A stretch of 64,000 nt of DNA from Marinoscillum sp040218045 (lineage in GTDB: Bacteria; Bacteroidota; Bacteroidia; Cytophagales; Cyclobacteriaceae). A program made the position numbers and the translations under genes. The stretch spans positions 62,001-126,000 of the forward strand of contig JAVJQA010000060.1 of NCBI GenBank assembly GCA_040218045.1. Direction: 5' to 3'. Positions 17,798 through 26,307 of this stretch are shown here, piece by piece (the stretch's first letter is position 1; each line of letters starts with the position of its first letter). The notes beneath the pieces are model-generated. The model did no database searches and was not told the DNA's origin. It was given only the letters and a program-made list of their open reading frames with translations.

Positions 17798-18330
17798 GTC
17801 AGATAACACTTAATGACAGGACTTTTGAGTTGATGATACCAAAAGCAGTAATCAAGCAGTCGGTCAAAGACATGGCAAAGAAGATCAATGATGACTTTAA
17901 TGGTCGGGAAATCGTGGTTGTAGGGGTGTTGGATGGTGTGTTCATGATCCTTGCAGATTTGCTGAAACGACTCACTTTAAATCTTTCAGTTGAGTTGATT
18001 AAACTCAAATCCTATGAAGGAATGAGTTCGACTGGTTCTATAAAAAAGCTTTTGGGTTTGACACAGTCGTTGAAGGATCGTCATATTCTTTTAGTTGAAG
18101 ACATTGTGGACACTGGAATCACCCTAAAATATGTTTTGGAGTTGATTCACTCACATCAGCCAGCTTCTGTGAGCATTGCCACATTATTGCTAAAAAATGA
18201 CGTCTTTCAAGACAAATTTCCAATTCAGTATCATGGTATTGCTATTCCCAATAAATTTGTGGTCGGTTATGGAATGGACTATGACGGGCAAGGGCGACAG
18301 CTTCCGGATATATACTCTGCTACTGACTGA
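17794..18330 (+). CDS. hpt: Hypoxanthine phosphoribosyltransferase
   Basis: 178 residues, type I PRTase. The PRPP-binding motif is LLVEDIVDTGITL. A flexible-loop region (LKSYEGMSSTG) and a C-terminal base-binding part (IPNKFVVGYGMDYDGQGR) are present. It salvages hypoxanthine and guanine to IMP and GMP. Its ATG overlaps the peptidase stop, and adk follows 53 bases later, giving a purine nucleotide cluster. Confidence 0.93.
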   Translation: MSQITLNDRTFELMIPKAVIKQSVKDMAKKINDDFNGREIVVVGVLDGVFMILADLLKRLTLNLSVELIKLKSYEGMSSTGSIKKLLGLTQSLKDRHILLVEDIVDTGITLKYVLELIHSHQPASVSIATLLLKNDVFQDKFPIQYHGIAIPNKFVVGYGMDYDGQGRQLPDIYSATD

Positions 18331-18383
18331 AATCATATACACTTAGAATCACTATATTTATTTTTAGAATCAAGAAATAAGGC

Positions 18384-18959
18384 ATGTTAAATATTGTACT
18401 ATTTGGCCCTCCAGGTGCAGGAAAGGGCACTCAAAGTGAAAAAATCATTGCAAAGTACGAGCTTGTACATATCTCCACTGGCGACCTTTTCAGAAAGCAC
18501 CTGGGCGAAGGAACAGATCTCGGCAAGTTGGCCCAGAGATATATGGATGAGGGAAACCTGGTTCCAGACAATGTAGTGGTGGGTATGGTCGAAGATAAAA
18601 TTAAGGAGCATCTTGATTCTAAGGGATTCATTTTTGATGGATTTCCCAGAACGATCAATCAGGCTGCAGCTTTAGACAAAATGCTTTTATCGCACAGTCT
18701 TAAAATTTCTGGCATGATAGCCCTTGAGGTTCCTGAAGATGAATTAAGATCAAGAATAAAAGAGCGTGCTAAAACTTCAGGCCGGGTAGATGATCAGGAT
18801 GATGCCAAGATCACCAACCGGATCCGTGTATATGAAGAAGAAACTTCACCAGTGGCGGGTTATTACAAGCAGCAAGGTAAGTTCACTGGTATCAATGGAG
18901 TTGGGACTATCGAGGGCATATTTGATCAAATTTGCGAAGCTGTAAACAGCTTTGCCTAA
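18384..18959 (+). CDS. adk: Adenylate kinase
   Basis: 191 residues, the short type without the zinc/LID insert. The P-loop is FGPPGAGKGTQSEKI, the AMP-binding region is STGDLFRKHL, and FDGFPRTINQAAAL carries conserved Arg/Gln; the short LID is RAKTSGRVDDQDDAKI. It interconverts ATP+AMP and 2 ADP. It is followed by obgE after 3 bases. Confidence 0.96.
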   Translation: MLNIVLFGPPGAGKGTQSEKIIAKYELVHISTGDLFRKHLGEGTDLGKLAQRYMDEGNLVPDNVVVGMVEDKIKEHLDSKGFIFDGFPRTINQAAALDKMLLSHSLKISGMIALEVPEDELRSRIKERAKTSGRVDDQDDAKITNRIRVYEEETSPVAGYYKQQGKFTGINGVGTIEGIFDQICEAVNSFA

Positions 18960-18962
18960 TAT

Positions 18963-19949
18963 ATGGATTCCAACTTTATAGATTATGTGAAACTCTACGC
19001 CAGATCTGGTGATGGAGGTGCTGGTTCTGTACACTTTCGAAGAGAGAAGTTTGTGCCAAAAGGAGGGCCGGACGGAGGTGATGGTGGACGTGGAGGACAC
19101 ATTATTCTGAGAGGAAACAAGCAGATGTGGACTTTGATACATCTGCGGTATCGCAAGCACATTAAGGCTGATCATGGTGGCAACGGGGAAGGTGGAAACA
19201 GGTCCGGGATCAATGCGGAAGATATTTATCTGGATGTACCTCTGGGTACTTTAGCACGAGACTCAGAAACAGGTGAAACACTTCTTGAAATCATGGAGGA
19301 TGGCGAAGAAAAGATACTACTGCCCGGAGGAATGGGTGGTCAGGGCAATTCACACTATAAAACGTCCACAAATCAGGCCCCCAGATATGCCCAGCCCGGG
19401 ATTGAAGGCATAGAAAAATGGGTCATTCTTGAATTAAAAATACTTGCTGATGTAGGTCTTGTTGGTTTTCCAAATGCCGGTAAATCTACCCTACTATCAG
19501 TGGTTTCAGCAGCCAAACCAGAAGTGGCAGACTATCCGTTTACCACATTGGTACCCAATCTGGGTGTTGTCCCCCATAGAGAGGACAGGTCATTTGTGAT
19601 GGCTGACATTCCGGGAATCATTGAAGGAGCAGCTGATGGGCGCGGCCTGGGAATACGTTTCCTGAGGCATATTGAGCGTAACTCGGTGTTGCTTTTCATG
19701 ATCCCTACAGATGCTAAGAATATCAAGGAAGAATACAACATCCTGTTGGGTGAACTGAAAAAATACAATCCGGAACTGTTGGATAAAGGTCGACTTTTGG
19801 CAATTACCAAGTCGGACATGCTGGATGAGGAGTTGATAGAAGAGATGAAAGAGGAGTTGCCAGACATACCATATGTGTTCATATCAAGTGTGACAGGGTT
19901 AGGGGTTCAGGAGCTCAAAGACGTCATTTGGAGCACACTTAATGGCTAA
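18963..19949 (+). CDS. obgE: Obg family GTPase
   Basis: 328 residues. The glycine-rich Obg fold (FIDYVKLYARSGDGGAGSVHFRREKFVPKGGPDGGDGG) occupies about 1-158. The G domain follows, with P-loop GFPNAGKSTLL, switch region DYPFTTLVPN, DIPGIIEGA and TKSD. The C-terminal OCT domain found in some Gram-positives is absent, as usual in this phylum. Obg couples large-subunit ribosome maturation to GTP and stress levels. It is the last gene of the peptidase-hpt-adk-obg cluster. Confidence 0.97.
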   Translation: MDSNFIDYVKLYARSGDGGAGSVHFRREKFVPKGGPDGGDGGRGGHIILRGNKQMWTLIHLRYRKHIKADHGGNGEGGNRSGINAEDIYLDVPLGTLARDSETGETLLEIMEDGEEKILLPGGMGGQGNSHYKTSTNQAPRYAQPGIEGIEKWVILELKILADVGLVGFPNAGKSTLLSVVSAAKPEVADYPFTTLVPNLGVVPHREDRSFVMADIPGIIEGAADGRGLGIRFLRHIERNSVLLFMIPTDAKNIKEEYNILLGELKKYNPELLDKGRLLAITKSDMLDEELIEEMKEELPDIPYVFISSVTGLGVQELKDVIWSTLNG

Positions 19950-19972
19950 ATGAATGCTTTTGGAGACTCATT

Positions 19973-20015
19973 CTGACAAGTTGTCAGCACAAGGCCGTTT
20001 GGCAAAGAAATTGTC
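19973..20015 (+). promoter_or_regulatory. Palindrome plus sigma-54-like -24/-12 element before grpE-dnaJ
   Basis: CTGACAAGTTGTCAG (19973-19987) is a perfect palindrome around one central base. Thirteen bases later TGGCA (20000-20004) and TTGTC (20011-20015) place GG and GT exactly 10 bases apart, close to the sigma-54 form TGGCAC-N5-TTGCA but with T for the usual -12 C. The layout suggests an activator or repressor dyad and a heat-shock promoter ending about 35 bases before grpE. The sigma-54 reading is tentative. Confidence 0.45.
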
Positions 20016-20049
20016 AACCACACTCTGTCTTTAAATCGGAATAGGAGAA

Positions 20050-20640
20050 ATGCAGAAAGAAAAAGATCAAGTCGAAGAAAAGGAACTCAATCAACAAGAG
20101 AAAGAAACTTTGAACAAAGAGGAAGCTGCAGAGCAGGAGGTTTCGGAAGAAGCAGCACCTGAAGATCAGCAAGATCCTGAAATAAGTGAAGTGGAAAAGC
20201 TTCAGTTAGAAGTATCTGAAGCGAAGGATAAGTACCTGAGATTATACTCTGAATTTGAGAATTTCCGCAGACGAACTGCTAGGGAAAAAATCGAGCTGAT
20301 TGGTTCGGCCAATAAAGATTTGGTGGAGAACCTTGTGCCTGTTTTAGATGATTTCGAACGTGCGTTGAAATCGATGGATGAAAACGAGGAGATGAAGCCA
20401 GCCAAGGAAGGTACGGATCTGATCTACAATAAATTCAAAAAAGTACTTGAGGCAAAGGGTCTTAAGAAAATGGAGGTCAACAAGGGTGATGAATTCAATG
20501 ATGACTTTCATGAGGCAATCACACAGATCCCGGCAGGTGATGAACTTGCAGGTAAAATAGCCGACGTGGTAGAGAATGGATACTTCCTGGGCGAAAAGGT
20601 GGTGAGGTTTGCCAAAGTGGTCACAGGAGCAAAATCATAA
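20050..20640 (+). CDS. grpE: Nucleotide exchange factor GrpE
   Basis: 196 residues. A long acidic, Glu/Gln-rich helical N-terminus (1-55) leads to the dimer helix (KYLRLYSEFENFRRRTAREK), the signature NLVPVLDDFERAL, and the C-terminal beta wing (EFNDDFHEAITQIP, GYFLGEKVVRFAKVVV-like end). It releases ADP from DnaK. It directly precedes dnaJ (1 base gap). dnaK itself is not in the window. Confidence 0.97.
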   Translation: MQKEKDQVEEKELNQQEKETLNKEEAAEQEVSEEAAPEDQQDPEISEVEKLQLEVSEAKDKYLRLYSEFENFRRRTAREKIELIGSANKDLVENLVPVLDDFERALKSMDENEEMKPAKEGTDLIYNKFKKVLEAKGLKKMEVNKGDEFNDDFHEAITQIPAGDELAGKIADVVENGYFLGEKVVRFAKVVTGAKS

Positions 20641-20641
20641 T

Positions 20642-21772
20642 ATGGCTAAGCGAGATTATTACGAAATACTGGGGGTTGATAAGGGAGCGTCGAAAGATGA
20701 AATCAAAAAAGCTTATCGAAAGATTGCCATTAAATTTCACCCTGATAAAAATCCGGATGACAAAGAAGCTGAGGACAAATTCAAAGAAGCTGCCGAAGCT
20801 TATGAAGTGCTTTCCAATGATGAAAAGCGTCAGCGCTATGATCGTTTTGGACACCAGGGAGTAGGAGGAGCCGGCGGATATGGCGGTGGTGGAGGTATGA
20901 ACATGGATGATATCTTCTCGCAGTTTGGTGATATTTTCGGCGGTGGCGGAGGTAGTCCGTTTGATAGTTTCTTCGGAGGTGGTGGTGGCGGAAGAGGTCG
21001 CCGTACTCGCAAAGGAACCAACCTTAGGATTAAGCTTAAACTATCACTTCAGGAGATTGCCAATGGCGTAGAAAAGAAAATAAAAGTCAATAGGCTTGTG
21101 GTTGATCCTGCCACGAAATTTGCGACTTGCAGCACGTGTAACGGTACAGGCCAGGTGCGTAAGGTGATGAACACCATGCTTGGCCAGATGATGTCAACCT
21201 CTACATGCCCGGCATGTGGTGGAGTAGGACAAACTGTAGATAGCAGGGCTCCAGGCACAGATAGTTCAGGAATGAAGCGCCAGGAAGAAGTCATCAGTAT
21301 CAAGATACCTGCAGGAGTTTCAGAGGGGATTCAGCTCAGCATGAGCGGCAAAGGAAATGAAGTGGCTGGCGGAGTGCCAGGCGACCTTTTAATCGTGGTA
21401 GAAGAGCAAGTAGATGAAACCTTAAAGCGTGATGGAAACAATGTGATTTATGACCTTCATGTGAGTTTCATCGATGCAGCTCTCGGAACAAATGTTGAAG
21501 TCCCCACCATAGACAGCAAGGTTAAGATCAAGATTGAGCCAGGAACACAAAGTGGGAAAATACTTCGGTTGAGAGGTAAGGGGATCAAAGATTTGGATGG
21601 ATATGGGTCAGGAGATCAACTGATCCACGTAAATGTTTGGACACCAAAAACACTTTCCGCTGAGGAGAAACAAACGCTTGAGTCATTAAGGGATTCTAAA
21701 AACTTTGAGCCAAACCCAATCAAGGGAGAAAAGTCTTTCTTTGAAAATATGAAGGAATTCTTTGGTGCTTGA
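20642..21772 (+). CDS. dnaJ: Co-chaperone DnaJ with a single zinc centre
   Basis: 376 residues. The J domain has the HPD motif (KFHPDKNPD), then a Gly/Phe-rich linker (about 75-120). The cysteine-rich region contains only two CxxCxGxG repeats, CSTCNGTG (C163, C166) and CPACGGVG (C189, C192), where type I DnaJ has four. The sequence positions expected for the first and fourth repeats read NRLVVDPATKF and SRAPGTDSSG. The retained pair corresponds to zinc centre II, used with DnaK. C-terminal substrate-binding domains look complete. The ATG at 20642 follows the grpE stop. Confidence 0.95.
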   Translation: MAKRDYYEILGVDKGASKDEIKKAYRKIAIKFHPDKNPDDKEAEDKFKEAAEAYEVLSNDEKRQRYDRFGHQGVGGAGGYGGGGGMNMDDIFSQFGDIFGGGGGSPFDSFFGGGGGGRGRRTRKGTNLRIKLKLSLQEIANGVEKKIKVNRLVVDPATKFATCSTCNGTGQVRKVMNTMLGQMMSTSTCPACGGVGQTVDSRAPGTDSSGMKRQEEVISIKIPAGVSEGIQLSMSGKGNEVAGGVPGDLLIVVEEQVDETLKRDGNNVIYDLHVSFIDAALGTNVEVPTIDSKVKIKIEPGTQSGKILRLRGKGIKDLDGYGSGDQLIHVNVWTPKTLSAEEKQTLESLRDSKNFEPNPIKGEKSFFENMKEFFGA

Positions 21773-21815
21773 CGAAAATCCGCAACTCTATGAAAGGTAA
21801 TCCGTACTTTTAGGC

Positions 21816-22697
21816 ATGTTGAGGTTGGTATTTACAGTAGCGTTAGGGCTGCTTTTTTCTTTCAGTTATGGGCAATTAAAGAGGTTTTATACCCTCAAGG
21901 AAACGGCCAAATTTGATACGGTTGACTTTTCATTGGAAGCTACTTCTGGCAATTGCTACATTAAATCATCAAAACAGGAAGGACCACTTTCAATTTATGG
22001 TAATCCAGATTTAGACAAGATCAATCCATCATTTAAAAGTAAAATTCATAACAATAAGTGTCGGGTGGCCCTGGATCTTCAGGAGTATCGCTCATCGAGT
22101 TTTAGTGATGGTTTGATCATGGCGATGGTGCGTGATGGAGAGGAGAATAATTACTGGAAAATCTTATTTGATCAGAAAAAGATATATCGGCTTGATTTGA
22201 CCTATGGTTTTGGGAATGCTGATGTGGATCTTTCAGGAACATCGGTCCAAAATTTCAAAGTTCGATCGGGGAGTGCGGATATTATGGTGGATTACAGCAA
22301 TCGTGAGCCCAATAAAATTGTCATGGACACTTTCTTGGTAAAAGCAGATATGGGTTCAATTATAGCCCGTCATCTGGAACTCACAAGGGCAAAGTATGTA
22401 ATGGCTAATATTGGCTTTGGAAGAGCCCTGCTTGATTTTAGTGAGTCCACTGGTGAGCGTTGTACTATAGAAGCCTCAGTAGGAGCTGGGAATCTCGAAA
22501 TCTATCTACCAGATAGAAACGTCCCGATGATCATTTACCTCAAGGATAGTCCGCTTTGTGGAATGCGTTTGGTTGAAGGCTTCGAGGAAGTGGAGCGAAA
22601 TGTCTATGTAAACATGAATTACAAGGCTGATGCACAAGACTTGATGACTTTCCGAATAGATGTGGCGCTTGGCAACGTTTCCTTTCATTATAACTAG
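21816..22697 (+). CDS. Secreted hypothetical protein, beta-solenoid-like
   Basis: 293 residues with a signal peptide (LVFTVALGLLFSFSYGQ, cleavage near residue 19). The rest is short beta strands in a stacked pattern (TYGFGNADVDLSGTSVQNFKVRSGSADIMVD, then EASVGAGNLEIYLPDRNVPM), reminiscent of DUF4097/LiaF-type or toast-rack folds. I do not recognise a named family. It lies 43 bases after dnaJ and could be read through from it. The stop overlaps the convergent neighbour within CTAG. Confidence 0.7.
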   Translation: MLRLVFTVALGLLFSFSYGQLKRFYTLKETAKFDTVDFSLEATSGNCYIKSSKQEGPLSIYGNPDLDKINPSFKSKIHNNKCRVALDLQEYRSSSFSDGLIMAMVRDGEENNYWKILFDQKKIYRLDLTYGFGNADVDLSGTSVQNFKVRSGSADIMVDYSNREPNKIVMDTFLVKADMGSIIARHLELTRAKYVMANIGFGRALLDFSESTGERCTIEASVGAGNLEIYLPDRNVPMIIYLKDSPLCGMRLVEGFEEVERNVYVNMNYKADAQDLMTFRIDVALGNVSFHYN

Positions 22698-23350
22698 TCT
22701 TCCTCATGTTTGACCACCCCGCTCATAATCAGATATTGAGCAGGAATATAGGTGACCATAATCCACACTTTGGCAAGCGGCAAGTCGAGCATAAACTTAC
22801 TCACCCCAATCAAGGCATCAGAAATCACAAATAGCAATGCTCCAATCATCACTTGCTGATAACTGGACGTACTGGTCATACCTTTTCTGAACAAAGCAAA
22901 ACCTAACATTGTAGTGATGCAAATGGCATAGATGCTTACAGGAATTTGTAAATCCCCTGTTTGAGGAACTATAAACAGCATCACTAGTACCATGAGAATG
23001 AGAAGGGGTGATGCGGTTTTCCATGAAAATGAAGGCTCCTGATTCATGGATTTCTTGAAAACCACGCAGTAAATAATCTGCATGATCAGAAATGACCCCA
23101 ACCCAGCAAGAAAATACCAGTCTTCACCAGTAAACATTAGCAGTAAATCACCAAACCATGCAAAAATGAAGGCTAGTGCCAGCAATAGCCGTGGCAAAGT
23201 GACATGTCCCTTGGATCGGAGAAATATCAAATAAATCAAAATAGGCATGAGTAAAGGCTTGGTGAAGTGGTTGATTGAGATGTCACCACTGTAGCAGGCA
23301 TAAAGGTTAACAATGCCCACAATCCAATACAAACCACTAGCCAGCTTCAT
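22694..23350 (-). CDS. YhhN family lysoplasmalogenase-like membrane protein
   Basis: About 218 residues from ATG 23348-23350 (MKLASGLYWIVG), with around eight hydrophobic helices. Typical YhhN segments are KPLLMPILIYLI near the N-terminus, AFIFAWFGDLLLMF in the middle and GALLFVISDALIGVSKF near the end, whose Asp/Ser residues are conserved in the family. Members hydrolyse the vinyl ether bond of lysoplasmalogens. It overlaps the upstream MFS gene by 14 bases, so the two are probably one operon with prfB. Confidence 0.8.
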   Translation of the reverse strand: MKLASGLYWIVGIVNLYACYSGDISINHFTKPLLMPILIYLIFLRSKGHVTLPRLLLALAFIFAWFGDLLLMFTGEDWYFLAGLGSFLIMQIIYCVVFKKSMNQEPSFSWKTASPLLILMVLVMLFIVPQTGDLQIPVSIYAICITTMLGFALFRKGMTSTSSYQQVMIGALLFVISDALIGVSKFMLDLPLAKVWIMVTYIPAQYLIMSGVVKHEED

Positions 23351-24515
23351 GCTTCTTACTTTTGAGTTGATGTTGTCTGTAAAACAGAAGATAAAAGAAG
23401 GCAATTAAGGAAAAAACTCCTGTTGCACCAAAAATTAGTGGAAATCTACTAATATCACCCTGGTAAAATGAGCCGGATAGAAGTGCCCCAACACCAATAC
23501 CAATTTCCAGGAAAATGAAAAGCGTTGAAATCCCCTTGCCACGCGTTTCTGTTGGGCTGAGATCTATGGTCCAGGCAAAAAGTGTCGGTGAATTCAGGCC
23601 ATAACCTAGTCCGAAAATGAATGCCCCGGTAAAAAATTGTGTAGTCGTTTCAGAAAATCCGATAACGAGCATGCTCGCAAAAAGGATTAGCGTGCTAAAA
23701 TGCAGCACACTTTGACGTCCGAATTTATCTGAAAGACGGCCTCCAATAACCCTGACAATGATCGAAGATGTAGTTAAAACCATATAAAAGATTCCCCGGT
23801 TTTTAATCCCCAAATGATCGCTAAAAAGGGGTGCCAGGGTAAACGTGGTGCCAAACGAAAGGCAGGTAAGCACCATGATGATTGATGGTGGAAACACACG
23901 TTTTTCGATGATATCCTTCCAGTTGATTTTGAGCATTTTCAGTTGGAAAGAACTTCTGTCTTCCAGCGTTTCCTTCATACCCATGAGAATTAACACACTG
24001 GCAAAAGACAGGAATGAACTGCAGTAGAAAAGAGTGTCAATGCCAAAGGAAAGGTAAATCCAGGATCCTGCCCCTTGACCACTTGCCATGCCCAGGGCTC
24101 CAAAGAAACTTGATATGCCGAGAGCTTCACCGCGTCTGTTGACTGGTACAATGTCGGCAATGTAAGCTGATGTCCCTGTTGGTTTAAAGCCAGTCGAAAA
24201 GCCATGAAATAGCCTGATCAGTAAGAACCCGTGCACTGTGGTCAATATTGGATATGATAAAGCACCTAAGCCACACACCACTGCTCCTATGACCATCACT
24301 GGGATTCGTCCCCATTTATCGGTTAATTTTCCACTAAAAGGACGGGAGATACAGGCTGTTAAGGTAAAAAGGGAAAGAATAAGCCCAATGTATTCTTCGC
24401 CTCCCAAACTGGTGAGATATGCCGGAAGCTCCGGCAAAATCATGTTGAAGGAGGCAAAGAATAAAAATGAGCTAAATGACAGTAACCAAAACTGGCCGGT
24501 GTAATGCTTTAACAT
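23337..24515 (-). CDS. Major facilitator superfamily transporter
   Basis: 392 residues with 12 predicted helices. It begins LLSFSSFLFFASFNMILPELPAYL, and the loop 2-3 signature is SGKLTDKWGRIPVM (GxLaDrxGrkp motif), with a related one, GGRLSDKFGRQSV, in the second half. It is likely a proton-driven exporter of small molecules; the substrate is not deducible. The start codon follows the prfB stop directly (TAAATG), an unusual coupling of a transporter to a release factor gene. Confidence 0.88.
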   Translation of the reverse strand: MLKHYTGQFWLLSFSSFLFFASFNMILPELPAYLTSLGGEEYIGLILSLFTLTACISRPFSGKLTDKWGRIPVMVIGAVVCGLGALSYPILTTVHGFLLIRLFHGFSTGFKPTGTSAYIADIVPVNRRGEALGISSFFGALGMASGQGAGSWIYLSFGIDTLFYCSSFLSFASVLILMGMKETLEDRSSFQLKMLKINWKDIIEKRVFPPSIIMVLTCLSFGTTFTLAPLFSDHLGIKNRGIFYMVLTTSSIIVRVIGGRLSDKFGRQSVLHFSTLILFASMLVIGFSETTTQFFTGAFIFGLGYGLNSPTLFAWTIDLSPTETRGKGISTLFIFLEIGIGVGALLSGSFYQGDISRFPLIFGATGVFSLIAFFYLLFYRQHQLKSKKHEAG

Positions 24516-25605
24516 TTAGGAACCTTCCTGTGCGTGCAGTAAAAATGCCTTGATGTAATCACCGATATCTCCGTCGAGTACATTTTGAACATCGGTTCGC
24601 TCATAGCCTGTACGCGCATCCTTAATAAGTTTATAAGGGTGCAATACATAGTTTCTGATCTGCGAACCAAAATCGATTTTCATCTTGCCCGCTTCCACTT
24701 TGTCGCGCTCTGCATTCTGCTTCTCAATCTCCAACTGATAAAGCTGGGATTTAAGCATCTGCATTGCCCGCTCACGGTTGGCTAGCTGAGATCGTTCTAC
24801 CTGGCAAACTACCACAATACCTGAAGGTTTATGGGTTAGCTGCACTTTGGTTTCCACTTTATTCACATTCTGGCCACCAGCACCTCCCGATCGGGAAGTT
24901 TGCAATTCTATATCATTCGGATGGATATCAATCTCAATAGAGTCATCTACCACCGGATAAACATACACAGACGCAAATGAAGTATGTCTACGACCACCAC
25001 TGTCAAAAGGTGAGATTCTCACCAGTCTATGGACACCATTTTCAGACTTGAGAAACCCATATGCCAAAGGGCCATCAAACTCCAGGGTAACAGACTTTAC
25101 ACCAGCAACATCGCCAGCCTGATAGTCTACTTCCTTCACTTTGTAGCCATTAGATTCGCCCCACATGATGTACATTCTCATGAGTATGCCAGCCCAGTCA
25201 TTGCTCTCAGTTCCACCAGCACCTGGTGTGATCTGCAGCATAGCTGATAACTGGTCTTCTTCACCAGAAAGCATCTTTTTGAATTCGAGTTCCTCTACCT
25301 CTTTAAGCGCTTTTTTGAAAGCAGCATTGACTTCCTCTTCAGAGCCTTCTCCTTCGTCAAGAAATTCTTGCAAGGTTTCAGCCTCCTCTATTGAAGAAGC
25401 TACTCGTTCGAAATGTTCGGTCCATGTTTTTTTGGCACGAATGGCCCTCATGGTATTTTCAGCCTGTTCCGGGTCATTCCAAAAGTCCGGTTGGGCTGTC
25501 ACCAATTCTTCTTCTTCTATTTCTTTCTTCTTGGTATCATAGTCAAAGATACCTCCTCAAGGCCGTGATACGAGCCTTCAAGTCTTTCAACTGATCTGTT
25601 GTCAT
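24516..25605 (-). CDS. prfB: Peptide chain release factor 2 (with programmed +1 frameshift)
   Basis: The gene starts at ATG 25603-25605 with MTTDQLKDLKARITALRRYL. It meets an in-frame TGA at 25543-25545 and continues in the +1 frame (DYDTKKKEIEEEE) to the stop at 24516, giving about 362 residues, normal for RF2. SPF (anticodon-like, in RISPFDSGGRRH) and GGQ (SRSGGAGGQNVNKVE) are present. RF2 reads UGA and UAA stops, and low RF2 favours the frameshift, so the protein regulates itself. Reading only the downstream frame would wrongly lose the N-terminus. Confidence 0.96.
25542..25557 (-). promoter_or_regulatory. prfB programmed +1 frameshift site
   Basis: On the minus strand AGGAGG-TAT-CTT-TGA-C. 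An internal Shine-Dalgarno-like AGGAGG lies 3 bases before the slippery CTT followed by the in-frame TGA at codon 21. This is the arrangement of the classical bacterial RF2 site (AGGGGGTATCTTTGAC in E. coli), with one base different. Confidence 0.95.
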
Positions 25606-25640
25606 AAAGAGTCTTGATTGTTTAAGTATGAATTTAAGTG

Positions 25641-25648
25641 CGAAGTTA
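25641..25648 (-). promoter_or_regulatory. Candidate -7 box TAACTTCG of prfB
   Basis: Minus-strand TAACTTCG lies about 35 bases before the prfB ATG and is identical to the candidate box before rpoD. It differs from TAnnTTTG by one base. No -33 element was confirmed. Confidence 0.35.
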
Positions 25649-25796
25649 ATCAATGAGCTCACCAGAAGCAGTACTATGGAGCTACTATATTTTGGCTTCA
25701 TCTGTGGCGTATTATCATACTATTGCCTGATCTGAATCATTCCATATGTTCACCTCATCGTGTAATTTTCTTCTCACAAACAACATTTTTAAGGAG

Positions 25797-26303
25797 ATGA
25801 AAGATATTTTGGATATTCACGATTTGCTGGTCGAACAGCTTAGAGAATTGAATGATGCCGAACAGGCACTAATAGAAGCTCTTCCAGCCATTGAGTCAAG
25901 AGTTTGGAGTAGTGATCTTAGAGAGATTCTTACTCAATACCATCATCAGGTCATTGAAAATCAGATGACACTCATTCAGGTCTTTCATAACCTTTTCACC
26001 CTAGAGAAGGGAGAGCGAAGTATGGCTATTAGACATATGATCAAACAAAGTTATCAACTGCTGGAAACCTGTCAGACTCCTGAAGTGTCTGATGCAGCAA
26101 TTATTTTACTGATTCAGCAAATGATACATTTCAAAATAGCCTCATACGGTGCGGTGTGCACTTATGCCAAGATCATAGGAGTCTACAAGGATGGGCAGCT
26201 TTTACACGACCTCCTAAAAAAGGAAAAGAGAATGGATAGCTTCCTTGTTTCGCTTGCAGATACTGATATTGATAGAAAAGCTTATAACTACTCACAAAAC
26301 TAA
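25797..26303 (+). CDS. DUF892/YciE-type ferritin-like protein
   Basis: 168 residues from ATG 25797. It begins ILDIHDLLVEQLRELNDAEQALIEALP, the typical start of the YciE/DUF892 family. Four long helices follow, with YHHQVIENQMTLIQVF and HFKIASYGAVCTYAKIIG. The family is ferritin-like and stress-linked; the exact activity is unknown. Its AAGGAG sits directly against the ATG with no spacer, too close to act as a normal ribosome site. It converges on the CBS-domain gene, 4 bases away. Confidence 0.78.
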   Translation: MKDILDIHDLLVEQLRELNDAEQALIEALPAIESRVWSSDLREILTQYHHQVIENQMTLIQVFHNLFTLEKGERSMAIRHMIKQSYQLLETCQTPEVSDAAIILLIQQMIHFKIASYGAVCTYAKIIGVYKDGQLLHDLLKKEKRMDSFLVSLADTDIDRKAYNYSQN

Positions 26304-26307
26304 CTGG

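Noticed and set aside
24516..25505. prfB as a truncated 329-residue release factor
   Set aside because: The missing N-terminus is encoded upstream and joined by the classical +1 frameshift site, so the gene is complete.
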